Of a DNA stretch of 64,000 bases, positions 38,766 through 50,684 are shown in pieces. The stretch comes from Aedes albopictus (Eukaryota > Arthropoda > Insecta > Diptera > Culicidae). How positions within the stretch are numbered: the stretch's first letter is position 1; each line of letters starts with the position of its first letter. The notes beneath the pieces are model-generated. The model was not told the DNA's origin and did no database searches. It was given only the letters and a program-made list of their open reading frames with translations. Both the position numbers and the translations under genes were made by a program. The DNA is taken from contig NC_085137.1 of NCBI RefSeq assembly GCF_035046485.1, positions 445,226,334-445,290,333 on the forward strand, given 5' to 3'.

Positions 38766-40130
38766 TTCCATCTCACTTTCGGCTGACATGCCAACCTCTC
38801 AGCACACAATCCTATGACATTTGTAAAATGGCTAAAAAATCTCTTGACAAACCCTAGTTAGTTTGTCAACTATCTGAAAAAAATTCATGGACAAAACTCT
38901 ACATCAACAATTGGGTTTTTAAATTAAAAAAAAATTGATTTTTAATTTTGATTTTGGAAACATCAAATCAATTCCAAAGAAATTTTATTAAATTACTTTT
39001 TGACAGCTGAGCCGAGTACAAAGTCTGACGAGGGGTGATTCAACGAATCACCTTCATGCAAACTTCAAATTGATTTTTAAATAGGAGGCTGGGCACCAAA
39101 AATCGTCAAATTTGGGATTTCGCCTCGGTTTGGCATGCAGATTATATGGGGTTATCTCAACACCGCTAAAAATCCAATCACTCTTCCCTCCACGCATTTT
39201 GTCTTGGTTAACATTCTGCAAGTAAGCACTACAACAATAAACCAAATGCACCAGTTGTTGTTTGCTTCTTTCGTCAAATGTTTACCTTTGATTAAAATGG
39301 AATTTAGAATTTCCGTGGCCAGATTCCTTATGTAACTATGACTCACACTCGTTCACGCATTTACCGTTCTGTTCGCGTCTGTAAAAATCTTCATTTATAC
39401 CTACAGCGTGGACAACAACGAGCCCATTGACCGTTACCCATCCTTGTGCATACCCCAGAATTACAAAAAATGCAAATTTTTGGTCGAATGTGAAAATTAA
39501 GCCAAGTTCATTGTCTTTCCCTGTTGTTGGTCGGTAGTAGACCGAGCCAAGTTCGTTAACTTCACGCGATGTCGTTGACTGGCTATCGGTACTACCATAC
39601 TACGCTACAACGACGACGACGATGTGTTTCATAATGAATCCCGGCTGTCGTCGTCGTCGTCGGTGGCTTGATATTTGATCACCTTTCGAATTCAAGTATA
39701 ACCAGCGAACCAACCACTACCATGTGAACCAAAACGGGAGACAAGATCGAGTTTAAAACGGAAGAAAGCATACCTACGTGCAGATTATCATGTTGACGGT
39801 TTTTTGTTGGAGCATTTTTGCGTTTTTTGCCGTTTCTGCTTATTAGCTGACCAATATGGTAATATGATGTGTGTACATATGTGGTTTGGCTCACATAACT
39901 TCCATCTTTACTGACTTTACCAGTTCGTCTTCCTGCCTCAACCGGCTGGTGTCGAATGATGGCATCGGATGCGATGGTCTGCAATAAATGCATATAATCT
40001 TAGGAAAAAATCCAGTGCACTCTAGTTTTATTTTTTTTAAATTTTTGTAATGTTTGTTTTTATTCATTAAATATTTGTTAGATGCAAAAACTAGGTCTAT
40101 ATATTGTAATATTTTACTGCAAAAAACGAA
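38766..40130. other. No gene recognised; trinucleotide pair at 39606-39662
   Basis: AT-rich sequence. Repeated CGA triplets at 39609-39622 face repeated TCG triplets at 39646-39662, able to form a hairpin. A direct repeat of GAGCCAAGTTC occurs nearby. The 104-residue minus frame at 39679-39993 has no recognisable motif. Confidence 0.4.
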
Positions 40131-40151
40131 AAAAACCCCTTTGGGGTCGAA

Positions 40152-40171
40152 GGGGTCATATATATGACCCC
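40152..40171. repeat. Perfect 20-bp palindrome
   Basis: GGGGTCATATATATGACCCC, preceded by CCCCTTTGGGG. A diverged version with the same context (CCCCTTTGGAGCC, then ACATCATATATACGACCCC) occurs at about 13561-13596, so this is a piece of a dispersed repeat. Confidence 0.7.
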
Positions 40172-40439
40172 AACATAGAAGCGGCTATATAAATTCACAC
40201 ATTCAATAAAACAGAATACTGTCTTCGGCAAAGTTGTTGCAAATCCTCTATTAAGGGAAAATGGAAAAAAAATTGTATTTGAGACTTTACTGACAACCTA
40301 GAACATCCTGAACACCATGAAGTTTGGAGAAACGAAATAATTGACATACAAGTTGTTCTAAAAGTTGAATTTGGATATGGCCTACATTCATATATATTCA
40401 TTTAACCTTCGTCAAGAATATCAAAAGGTATTTTATATT

Positions 40440-41560
40440 CTGAGATGTTCTAGGACTCTAGGTGTTGCAAACTGTCCTGTAGTAAAATCCTTCAAATCTG
40501 AAGTATAATTTTAAGTGTTTTCGCCATAAATAATAGCCAATATACTGGGAATCGTGAAGCTCGTAAAAGCTACAATGTCATTTACAGACATCATAGTGAT
40601 ATTCCAGGTCAACTAAACTACCTTGGAGTTAAGAACTTCAGGTCTGCAATCGTAACAGTAGCCATATCTGATATACTAAGTAAGGTTGCATAATCCATCG
40701 TGGTTACTGAACCAATGTGAAGTCTACTTGGACCAATCTGAAGTGTACTTCATATTATTGTAAAGCTTTGGAGCATTCACGGGCGTCCAAACTGTCATAT
40801 AATGAAGTCCTTCAAGTCTACAAGAATAATTGTATGTGTTTTCGCCATAAATAATAGCATTGCATAATCTGCTGGGATCCGAGAAGTTCTTGAAATCTCA
40901 AGTGTCATTTAGAAACACTATTCGAATATTACAGGCCAGCCAAACTATCTTAGAATTCAGAACTTCAGATCTACACTCGTACAGCTGCCATATATGATAT
41001 ACTGAGTAACGTTGCAGCGGTTCCAGTGGTTGCTGGACCAACCTGAAGTCTACTATATATTATCATGAACCTTTGCGACATTAAGGGTCGTCCAAACTGT
41101 TCTAAAGCATAGCTCTTGACAGTAACAGTAGTTATTCTCTCAATAAACTGTAACATTACACATCCAACTGTAATCTGTAATTCCTCTGGCATTTCCTGAG
41201 TCATTCCAAGATAGTTTTGTGATATTCCAGATCAACCAAACTAATTTTTCATGGAATACACAACCTTTCATCTACATTTGCAATGCTAGCGTGCTTCATT
41301 GCATAATAATATACAAGAAATCATATTTACTTACTAATATTTTTCTCAACTACTAGTAGGTATTGTTCTGTACATTTGAAACATTTAAGATTGTTCTAAC
41401 CACTATTTTTTTTGAAGTCTGCGTTCTTTGTGGTCATTATTTGTTTAAAAGTTACGTTACCTAGTCTAACCCACCCAGATTCGTGAACTTTTGTGAAACT
41501 CAGAATCATTTCAAAATACCTTTAAGATATTTCAGGATTACTTAAATACCCTACAACTAA
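40440..41560. repeat. Tandem array of about 325-bp units
   Basis: Landmarks GTGTTTTCGCCATAAATAATAGC (split here as GTGTTTTCGCC and ATAAATAATAGC) recur at about 40518 and 40838. AACTTCAGxTCT with CATATxTGATATACT recurs at about 40628 and 40960. GTCCAAACTGT recurs at 40790 and 41092. About three diverged units are visible. Satellite-like, family unknown. Confidence 0.75.
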
Positions 41561-41711
41561 GAACTTCCAGCTAAGGTTTTGATATGACGAAGCCACATCT
41601 CGAGCACAAATTTGAAGGCAAATGTGGGACGCGACCGAGGATAAAGACTGCAGCCATTAACCGAGTGGTGTGGTCAACAATTGTTGATTCAGCTTAATTA
41701 TAACTGTTATT

Positions 41712-41957
41712 AACGTATATGAAATTAAAAAAAAAAAAACAAAAAAAGACGCGGACACCGTCTTCAGCCAAAGACTGCACAGACTGAATGAAATTTAACA
41801 CTAGATAAGGGACACATGGAGCATGCACCAGTGGATACGGAGAAGAAACTATTCTCACGAAAAGTTTCATCGACCGCAGCGGGAATCGAACCCGGACCCC
41901 ACAGCATGGTGCGATTAGAAGCTTGGTGACCCTACTCGCACGTCTACGAGGCTCCAC
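41712..41957 (-). mobile_element. tRNA-derived SINE with poly(A) tail
   Basis: The minus strand starts GGAGCCTCGTAGACGTGCG at 41957, has B box CCGGGTTCGATTCCCG, a body with CTTTTCGTGAGAATAG and GTCTTTGGCTGAAGACG, and ends in an A-rich tail (plus-strand A run at about 41722-41750 reads through as T/A-rich sequence). No target duplication was found. Confidence 0.7.
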
Positions 41958-42037
41958 ATAGAATATATAGAAATAGATACAATTATTACAGTTGGTAATG
42001 TTGTGTAACTCAAAACAGCAAAAAAGATGATGATGTC

Positions 42038-42665
42038 CGTTGAACATTCAGAAGATTTACTGGAAATCATAGATTACATGTCGTAGATTTGTATAATTAA
42101 TTAGTTTCCGTTACACCCGTAGTCTTTAACGAAGAATGGTTTGGATGACCTAGCATATCCCAACAGATCTGATACTGTCTATTGAACTTTCAGATGTCTT
42201 ACTGAACATGAGAGAATACAAATCGTAGCTTTGTATAATGAAAAAAGTTACTTTTACACCCGTAGGTTTTAGGGATTTATCTCAAGAACAATTTGGAGGA
42301 CCTGGGATATCTTGGTTGATCTAATACTGTCTATTGAACTTTCAGAAAATTTTCTGGATATGATAGAACACAAACTGTAACTTTGTGTATTGAAAGTAGA
42401 CTTTAGGATCTAAACTCAAGAACATTATGGATGACCTAGGATATCATGACTGATCTGATACTGTCAATTGAACTATCAGAAGACTTACTGGACGTGATAG
42501 AATACAAATCATAGCTTTGTATTATGGAAGATGTTACCGTTACACCCGTAGACTTCGGGATGTAATCTCAAGATCTTTCAGAAGACTTACTGGACATGAT
42601 AGATTATAAATCGTACCTTCGTATAATGAAAGAAGTTACCGTTACACCGTAAGTTACCCGTTCCG
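42038..42665. repeat. Tandem array of about 145-bp units
   Basis: TTGAACTTTCAGAAGACTTAC and variants recur at about 42038, 42186, 42335, 42470 and 42575. Each is followed by GATAGAATACAAATCGTAGC, TTTGTATAATG, then TACACCCGTAG. Spacing is 105-150 bp. Not related in sequence to the 325-bp array at 40.4 kb that I can see. Confidence 0.8.
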
Positions 42666-42724
42666 TTACCGTAAAAACCTCTATAATAACGCTTGGAAAA
42701 AATGCGGCTGGGAATTCCTAGGAA

Positions 42725-42995
42725 GTACTCCCGAAGCGGTAAACGCGCTAGTATTTATCAAGAGCATATTGAGGTTCGATTCCCGATCTGACGGGCTTGG
42801 TCGTCTAGTGGATAACGCTTCTTATTCATATGCAGAACGTCCTGGGATCAATCCCTGATCAGTTGCTTTTCTTCTACTTTGTATCTCTCTATATACTTTC
42901 TCCCGCTTCTCTACATATACAACTCTACTTATACAACTCATGTATAGCGCTTGTCTAGCTGCGCCATGGTACTTTTTGGCGGAGTCATTCTTTTC
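42725..42995 (+). mobile_element. SINE with two tRNA-like heads
   Basis: The first head has A-box-like AAGCGGTAAACGCGCTAG (about 42734) and B box GGTTCGATTCCCG (about 42773). Directly after comes a second head with GGCTTGGTCGTCTAGTGG (about 42794) and B box GGGATCAATCCC (about 42844). The body follows to about 42995. Culex Twin SINEs are known to carry two tRNA-related regions, and this arrangement is similar. It may instead be two SINEs side by side. Confidence 0.5.
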
Positions 42996-43097
42996 ATAGC
43001 GTTCTCATTCCTGCGACCAGATGCGGAGGGATCGTTAGCTTCCATCAAATAAGCCAATACAGAGATTATCAGCATTCCAAACTTATACACTGATAAT

Positions 43098-43381
43098 CTT
43101 CTTCTTCTTCTTCTTGGCGTAACGTCCTCACTGGGACAAAGCCTGCTTTTCAGCTTAGTGTTCTATGAGCACTTCCACAGTTATTAACTGAGAGCTTCCT
43201 CTGCCAATGACCATTTTGCATGAGTATATCGTGTGGCAGGCACGAAGATACTCTATGCCCTAGGAAGTCAAGGAAATTTCCTTTACGAAAAGATCCTGGA
43301 CCGACCGGGAATCGAACCCGTCACCCTCAGCATGGTCATGCTGAATACCTGTGCGTTTACCGCCTCGGCTATATGGGCCCT
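43098..43381 (-). mobile_element. tRNA-derived SINE, Feilai-like, near full length
   Basis: The minus strand starts GGGCCCATATAGCCGAGGCG, has B box CGGGTTCGATTCCCGG, then CATAGAGTATCTTCGTGC, TTAATAACTGTGGAAGTGC, TGTCCCAGTGAGGACG and a (GAA)n tail. The second copy at 50412-50684 is very similar throughout, so both came from a recent source. The 80-residue plus-strand frame at 43220-43462 is an artefact shared with the other copy. Confidence 0.85.
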
Positions 43382-43638
43382 ATAATACATAACATTATCT
43401 TTATGTGCTCACTTCGGCTAAGTCTTACCATTCACTCCTCATCTCTCACTCTTCATTTCTGACTTTTCACTCCTCATTTCGTACTTCTCACTTCATCACA
43501 CTCCTCACAGTCCTCACACTTCACTGTTCAATGCCCATTCCTTAAAGTTCGCTTCTGACATTTCACTGATTACTTCTCATTACTCACTTATCACTGTTCT
43601 AGATTTCTCATTGATTATTTCTCACTGGTCAGACCTTA

Positions 43639-43998
43639 TAGAACGCAATCAGTGAAGTACTAGATTGAAAGTAGTGAGCTGAATTTTTGTATGGTGAGAT
43701 GATCAGTTCTCAATTTCTGCAATGAAATGGTGCAAACAGCGTGGGTTATATGTTTTATTGCCTAATTTGATGCTGCTTGAGCAAAAGTTTGGGTAACTGT
43801 GTTGTTGTATTATTTATTTCTTGCAACTTCAACAACACAGTTATCCAAACTTTTGCTCAAACAGCATCAAATTAGTCAAGAAATCATATAACCCTCGCTG
43901 TTTGCACCATTTCTTTGCAGAAATGCAGATCTGATCATCTCACCATACAAAAATCCAGCTCACTACTTTCAATCTAGTACTTCACTGATTGCGTCCTA
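43639..43998. mobile_element. Foldback MITE with TTA target duplication
   Basis: Two arms of about 175 bp start TAGAACGCAATCAGTG on the left and TAGGACGCAATCAGTG (complement) on the right. Inner blocks such as CAAAAGTTTGGGTAACTGTG and its inverse pair closely. TTA is found outside both ends (43636-43638 and 43999-44001), pointing to PIF/Harbinger. Confidence 0.8.
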
Positions 43999-44299
43999 TT
44001 ATTTAATTCTCACCAAGCTTGGAAAGCATCAGTGTCAACACGAGTCGTTACGCTGTTTTTACAGAAGCGTCTGTCTCTCTCAATGTCATCGAATCGGGAG
44101 GATAACTCTAACATAACAACAGTTCGCGTTCAGTTTTGCATGATAGATAATTTTAAAACAAATCTCAATCAGATCTCCCATTTTCCCTCATTAGCAAACA
44201 CCTATCCCGTGGTGATTGTGGAGATTCAGAGGTATTCGCGGTCTCTGGTAGCAACACTCATCACATCCTGATATTCCTTTCTCTTCCCAACTGACTATA

Positions 44300-44481
44300 G
44301 ATTTTTTTTTTTTTTTTTTATAACGAGATTTTTAGCCCTAGGCTAGTTCATCTCGGAGCCCACGCTTTACTTCCCTTCCGAAGGAAGAACTCACATTTTG
44401 CGAGTTTGTCGGGAGTGGGATTCGATCCCAGGTCCTCGGCGTGATAGTCAAGTGTTCTCACCATCACACCAGGTCCGCTCC
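44300..44481 (-). mobile_element. tRNA-derived SINE, second type, copy 1
   Basis: The minus strand starts GGAGCGGACCTGGTGTGATGG, has B box GGGATCGAATCCCACTCCCG, a body with ACTCGCAAAATGTGAGTTC and GATGAACTAGCCTAGGGC, and ends in a poly(A) tail (T run 44301-44320). The plus-strand copy at 60680-60860 is nearly the same. Confidence 0.8.
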
Positions 44482-44959
44482 ACATCCCAACTGACTGTAA
44501 GGACTGGGCCGGTGCCGTTATTTATCAGAAATGTATGAGCGGCTAAAATGGTACTATGAATAAATGGAGTGTTTCTTAAACATTTGAGTCTAAGTTCAAT
44601 TAATTTAAGTTCGTATCAATAACGCATGATATGCACATTCAGTCTAAGCTAAGCTTAGAAGTACCTACTGAATGCAAATATTATCCTTATTGTGCACTGT
44701 ATTTTCGCCACAGTGCAGTTGCACAGCAAACATCGTCCATCGCAGACAACCTGCCCATCTTCAGTCAAAACAAGTTAGCTCAATATTTTCCTGCTCATCT
44801 ATCTATAGGTAGGTATGCATACATGTACCGCTAAGTGCTTCGGTTGCTAAATAGCTGCTCATTAGCACCGGAGGCGCCTCTTTTGGCTGGATCCAACCGG
44901 ACAAAACTCATTTGCGTGAAAAGTGATATCTTCCTACCATTACCTACAACAACAATGTT

Positions 44960-45235
44960 AAATATGTGCACTCAAACTGGTTGAGTTTTGTTTGTATCAC
45001 TCCCGTGCGCCGTGCACTCTCGCTGCGATCGTTGTATAACGTGTGTGTAGTGTATGCAGTTCTTCGTTGCACAAAGTTTTGCGGAGGTGCTTCCGAATCT
45101 TGCGAAGCTATGTCGTGGCAGGCAGTGTTGAATCAAAACAAGAGGTTGGTTGGGTGGGCACTGGGCACCCCACCGCACCGACCCGAGTAGACTGGTCGCT
45201 TTTCACGATGCACTCAAACAGGTACATGGCGACAT
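44960..45235 (+). promoter_or_regulatory. Possible promoter and first exon (weak)
   Basis: GC content rises and the sequence has promoter-like texture. An ATG at about 45109 opens MSWQAVLNQNKR, followed by a weak donor-like GTTGGT. Another donor-like CAG-GTACAT lies at about 45219. The same frame continues only to 45190. Nothing was recognised downstream, so this may be chance. Confidence 0.15.
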
Positions 45236-46109
45236 AGCCTTCAAGTTCTGATATAGTGGTTGTCTGTTAGTGGGAATAAGTAACTGTATGTATGCAAGAG
45301 CTGTACATAGTTTGCTGGTTGCCATGAGAGTAAGTTGAAAACTTACAAGTTGGCTATAATCGCCACATAGCTTACTTACCGAATGGTTCAGTTTGTGTGC
45401 GTTGAAGAGTACTGGGATAGTGTTGCCAGTTTGTTGTTCCTTATTCCTTATTCCCCAGAAAACTGACAAATTTTGATGTTCCTGTATCTGAAGATTTGTC
45501 ATGCTGCATAGGATTTTAATCAATATTGTCTATGGAGGAGTGTCCTTTGGAAGTCCCTTTCCTTTAGGTTTGTAGATTAGATTTTCGACGATTCTCGATT
45601 TCGTGGAATCGAAAGTCAAACCTTATTTTATTGGCCATGAATATACATAGCGCTAAACTGAATATCATCCCGGGTGGAGGAGAATCACAAGAATTGACAA
45701 TTTATGCCCGTAGTGCGTCTCTAAAGTCGCTATTTTAAAGATGTTTCAACTAAAGTTACTTTTTCTGGCTAAAATACACTATTTTCAACTTGCTTAAGCA
45801 TTACATTTTTTGCAAAGTTTTGTCAACGAATAACTTGCGTTTGCATGAGGTAAATAATAGATAATAAATGAGATTCAAGTAGACTAAGTTTTGCCAAAAA
45901 TTAACCCAAAAACTTGTCCCGGAATTTTTCCAAGAATCATTCAGAATCCCAAGTGAAGATGTAATAAAAACCTAAAAGTAAAGTAGAGTGACAATGATTT
46001 GGATGCATTTTTTCGGCTTCACCAGTCGGCCAGTATGTCGTGTGAAGTAGACGTACACCCAGCCAAATAAACTTAAGATTTCCAAAAGGCGCAACTTATG
46101 AAACCGCCT
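45236..46109. other. No feature recognised
   Basis: AT-rich sequence without clear ORF or repeat. Small frames such as 45203-45523 minus carry no motif. Confidence 0.4.
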
Positions 46110-46113
46110 TTAA

Positions 46114-46173
46114 CCCTTATGTGGCCGACAGGGTACCCGGGTACCCAGCACCCATTTAAAATACACGGTGTAG
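46114..46173. mobile_element. piggyBac-like mini-MITE, right end lost
   Basis: After TTAA (46110-46113) it reads CCCTTATGTGGCCGACAGGG, then ACCCGGGTACCCAGCACCC and ATACACGGTGTAG. It stops before the inverse end seen in the complete copy at 57637-57707. Confidence 0.7.
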
Positions 46174-46589
46174 AAAAAAGCAAAAAGCAATTCATAATGA
46201 TTCGAATAAATGTCATGAGGTCGCCTATGACGTGGAATCGTCTCACAGCCTGGCTTTTATATATGTTTAGCAACATGGTATTCTCAAGCGTCGGTAGCCG
46301 TGTGGATAAAATACGAGCTCAGTGATCCCAACGCTCATGAATCGAATCCAGTTTGCATCATTTAAAGATTTTCTTGCTTCTATCTTATGAAATTTGTCAT
46401 AACAAGCACGATCGATTTTCATAATCTATTCTTATGGCATCCATAATTTTTAGTTATAGCAAAAATTCATGAGGTATTTCAATGAATTTTATTAGTTTTT
46501 TTTTCGCTGAGTGTAGGAACTTGAAGCATTTGAAGGCAAAGGCGTTAAATTCACAAATTGAGAGAATAATTTGTGAAAAAATTACCACT

Positions 46590-46661
46590 TGTTTTGATGG
46601 GATTTGAGCCCACGACACCGTATCGCTAGTCCGGCGCTTTAGCCAACTAATCCACAGAACA
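46590..46661 (-). mobile_element. tRNA-like SINE head, copy 2
   Basis: The minus strand reads GTTCTGTGGATTAGTTGGC, then AAAGCGCCGG and GTGGGCTCAAATCCCATC. It is a diverged relative of the copy at 38650-38722. The acceptor halves no longer pair well. Confidence 0.55.
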
Positions 46662-47599
46662 AGTTACGATTCTGCGGAATAAAAAGTTAAACTGGATTCA
46701 AAGCACCACTCTTACCGGTTCCGTATTTCACTTCTTTATCTTTCCTTCAGCTCTGAGATGTCAATCTCCCCCACTATCGCAGCCTACGAACAACCAGTGT
46801 GAAGGTATCATTTTTAGAATGTTGATATTAGAGCTCGATTGACACATACTAAAATAGAGTGCAATGAATTTTACAAATAAAATTTCACATAAACTAAAGC
46901 CCAGTGTCAAAATCACATCTCATTCGATTCATTAAATATCGAGAAACATAATGCTAACTTGATCATTTTGTATGTAAATTGGCTGTTGGTCGTATTGTTT
47001 GGTACGTCATTATTGTATTGCTTCAATGTTTTTCTCTAGATGTGTTTCAGAATAACGTAAATTATTTCTCTCATTTTTTTACAAATTCTGTTAAAGAAGT
47101 TCTTATATAATTTTAAATAAATCTGTTGCAATGGCAATCGTCGTCCTTCTCTAAGGAATATTCTAATTCTAGCAGGTTTTCAATAGCACTTATCAGAATA
47201 TGTTTTATTTAAATAATTCCGCAAATATCACTAAATAATTCATCAAACTTCAATTAGTTTTCCCTGAATGTCTCAAACTTCGAAGATAATGTTAGTTAAG
47301 AGGACACGTTGCATCAGTGCAATCATCCGCCATTGCTCTGCTGCAACAAATATATAAATATCAAATTCTACAAGAGCTAGTAAACCTTTAATTTTAAAAC
47401 TTCTCAACTCAGGGTGTTTATTACCTGGAAAACCCTTGAAAACTGGGAATTTTGTTTAACAGGGGAAAACCTGAAATACTCAAAGAATATTGTGAATACT
47501 TAGGCCAATTCAATAAACATTGGGTCGTATAAAAAGTAGCTATTGTTACTTCTTGTAGATCTACTCAGAAGTAGAGTATTCGATTTTGTAGTGTTATTG
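46662..47599. other. No feature recognised
   Basis: AT-rich. No frame, terminal repeat or tandem pattern worth reporting. Confidence 0.4.
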
Positions 47600-49310
47600 T
47601 ATCCATCTGGAAAACCGGCTACAAGATTTTTTCTAGAAGTTCCACCAGGTTTTCTTCCTGAAATTTCTTTCGAAATATCTCTTGGAATACCTTCCAGAAT
47701 TTCCCATAAGATTTCCCCCTTCCGTATTTTTTTTTCAGAAAAAAAATGTATTTCTTTTTGAATTTCTCCCGAAGATTTTTCCGGATTCCTACCAGCATTT
47801 TCCAAGATTCGCACATTTGTTTTCGGAATTTTTCCTTGAAAATTTTTCAGGATTCCTGATTTCTCCTGGAAATCTTCTAGATTGATTTCTCCTGGAATTT
47901 CTTCCAGAGGTTTTTCCGGTATTGCTCCCAGTTCCCGGGGGTTTTTACCAGGATTTATTCCCAGATCTCCACAAGAGGTTTTTTTTTCAGGATATGTACA
48001 GGGGATAGACAAAATGATCGGGACAGGCAAAATTTTCACTTTTCAAAAAAATTCAAATAGCTGTAACTTTTGGAAAAGTGCATCGAATATTCTCAAATTT
48101 TCACTGTAAGTTGTTCAACTATTTCTGTATCAGTGGACAAAATTTGAAAAAGATCGAGCTTTTCTGCACGAAGTTATAAGCGTATTAGAAAAAGGTAGAA
48201 TTATCCGATAGCCAACTTTGAGCTGTTATATCTCCGGATTCAATAAACCGAATGCAATGAAATTTTGTCAATTTATGACTCATATAATGAGCTTTGAAAA
48301 ACGTTTAATTTTACCTTTTTTTATAATCTTTATAACATCGTGTAGAATAGTCCGATCTTTTCCAAACTTTGTCCACTGATACAGAAATAGTTGATCAACT
48401 TACAGTGAAAATTTGAGAATATTCGATGCACTTTTCGAAAAGTTACAGCTATTTGAAATTTTTTTGGGAAGGGAAAATTTTGCCTGTCCCGATCATTTTG
48501 TCTATCCCCTGTATATCGTAGTTGTTGTCACGGGATTTCTGTTAGAGTTTCTCTAGGGATTCCTCTTGAAGCCACGATTCCTTCCAGTGTTCCTCTTCAG
48601 GAGATCTTCCTGGGATTTCTACCAGCGTATCCTGTAATTTCTTCAAGAAATTGCCGATAGCTTTCTTTAAGATTTTCCTTATAGATTTCTACAGAAGTTC
48701 GAGCTGGGGTATTTCCTAAAGTTTCTCGCGGGATGTTGAAGTTTTATTCGAGATTTTTCTTGGAATTTCTCCCGGGACTTCTCTCAGAAGATTTCTTCCG
48801 GTTTTGGAATAGAAATACACTAGAACTTCAAAGGCGCTGTAGTCACTTTTCATATTTAATTAAATGAAAAATTTTAATTGCAATAATTGATTGTTTTTAA
48901 GTGTCGAGGTTGTAGAGGATATTATACTATAATAAACAAAATTTATTTGACACTTCTAGTACTGCTGCTGACGCTGTAAGGGCGTGGCAAACTAGATGTT
49001 AGTCACACGAACAGTCGCGACATGGAACTTCTGTGGCTAGTTATTCTAATGGTGTTGGTCCTGAGATGTCTTCCAGAGTTTTTTTTTTTCTAAATTTTCA
49101 CTGGACTTTTTCCTAAGCTTTTTTCGGAGTGTCTTCTGGAATCTTTGCAGGAGTTACTGCTGGTATTTCTCATGGAGTTCTTTCCATGATTTCAATCAGA
49201 TCCTTTTCTAGACTTTTCCTTGTAGTTGTTTACCAGATTTCTCGCAGTGATCCACCTGAGATTATTTCCTGCTTTTCTCGGAATTATTCCCAGAGTCCAC
49301 CATAAATTAC
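47600..49310 (+). repeat. Degenerate minisatellite, pyrimidine-rich strand, split by a MITE
   Basis: Units around TTTCTCCTGGAATTTCTTCCAG and variants fill 47600-47990 and 48530-49310. A TA-flanked MITE interrupts at 47999-48511. Frames on either strand (47500-48039 minus, 47543-47761 plus) follow the repeat period and are not genes. Confidence 0.75.
47999..48511. mobile_element. TA-flanked MITE with long inverted repeats
   Basis: 513 bp. Arms of about 150 bp start CAGGGGATAGACAAAATGATC and pair with the inverse at 48511, with few mismatches (for example TGTATCAGTGGACAAA against TTTGTCCACTGATACA). TA lies outside each end (47997-47998 and 48512-48513). The CAGGGG start and TA target fit Tc1/mariner MITEs. 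No ORF. Confidence 0.88.
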
Positions 49311-50260
49311 GAGATTTTTTGTAACAAATTCACAAGAAATATCTGAAGGAATTCCGGTGAAATTTTACGGAAAACTCCGTAGACTTATTGGAGGAACCTT
49401 GAGAGGAACTTCGAAAGATATCCTGAGAGAAACTGAGATATCTCGAAATAAATAGTTCCGGGAGTAATCCCAGGAGGAAATATTAGCGTAATTTGAAGAG
49501 GAACTCCGAAAACCTCTAAGAGAAATTCCGGGAGGAACTACGGGTCAAATCCAAGAGATATATCGGAAAACTCTGTTGAATAAATCCCAAGAAGAACTTC
49601 TGCAAAAATCTCGAGAGAAACTTCTGGAAAACTATCCCGAAACCACTAAGACAAATGGAAGAACTTTGGAATAATGTTTGCAGTATCTCTGTGAGGCATC
49701 CAATGAGATACTATGGAAGAAATCCCGTCAAAAACTCCTGCTGAAATTTTGGGAGGAACTGTGGTACAAATCCCGGGAATAGCTGTCAGAAATCCCGACA
49801 GAATACCGAAAAAAATCTCGGAAGGAACTGCTTATGGAAGCCTCATGTTATACTAGGGGAAACTGGAGAAAACCAGAAAAAAAAACTTAATTTTAAGTAC
49901 AAACGTCATATAATACCAGTTCAACATTGCATCAAAAATTCAAAAGCACAAATCTCAAGAAGTTAACATCCAACAAGAGTGTATTTTTTTATTTAGTTCT
50001 TGCTCATTTTTAATAAGCTAAAAATAAGAAAATCCGAGGCGCTGGTTTGATGATTCGTGAGATTTGTGCGCTCAAAATCGTGAGTAGGTTCAAAAGCCGG
50101 CTATCGTGGCAGCCATCTTGGGATTCTAACGAGCTTGTCTTTAAGGACGAACTCGCGGGAAGAATTCTGCTAGAAACCGGGAAAGAAATTAAAGGAGAAA
50201 TTGCGGAAGAAATCCTAGGAGAAATTCTGGAAGGAATTCAAGGAAAAATCGAGGACTGAA
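49311..50260 (-). repeat. Degenerate minisatellite, purine-rich strand
   Basis: From about 49320 the plus strand turns purine-rich, with units like GGAGGAACTCCGAAAAATC and GAAATTCCGGGAGGAAC up to about 49840, and again at 50150-50260. This is the same sort of minisatellite as at 47.6 kb but on the other strand. Confidence 0.7.
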
Positions 50261-50411
50261 TTTTGAAATGCCAACACGACTACACTACTAGCACAGAGAA
50301 CAGACATCTATGTTCAGTTTTAAAATATAATGGTCATATATGGTCTGTGGAATTACTGATTTTACTGAATGTCTTTTTCCTGATTTTTTTTCAAAATGTT
50401 TGGATGGTCCT

Positions 50412-50684
50412 CTCCTCTTCTTGGCGTAACGTCCTCACTGGGACAAAGCCTGCTTCTCAGCTTAGTGTTCTATGAGCACTTCCACAGTTTTTAACTGAGA
50501 GCTTCCTCTGCCAATGACCATTTTGCATGTGTATATCGTGTGGCAGGCACGAAGATACTCTATGCCCAAGGAAGTCAAGGAAATTTCGTTTACGAAAAGA
50601 TCCTGGACCGACCGGGAATCGAACCCGTCACCCTCAGCATGGTCATGCTAAATACCCGTGCGTTTACCGCCTCGGCTATATGGG
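50412..50684 (-). mobile_element. tRNA-derived SINE, Feilai-like, second near-complete copy
   Basis: Same structure as 43098-43381: head starting CCCATATAGCCGAGGCGG, B box CGGGTTCGATTCCCGG, TTAAxAACTGTGGAAGTGC, TGTCCCAGTGAGGACG and a short (GAA)n tail. Only a few differences between the copies are visible. Confidence 0.85.

Noticed and set aside
45109..45145. Profilin-like start MSWQ
   Set aside because: Only four residues fit the family. The following residues do not, and the donor site is weak.
47500..48039. A 179-codon minus-strand frame rich in Glu, Lys, Ile and Pro
   Set aside because: It runs through minisatellite and the edge of a MITE. Composition reflects the repeat.
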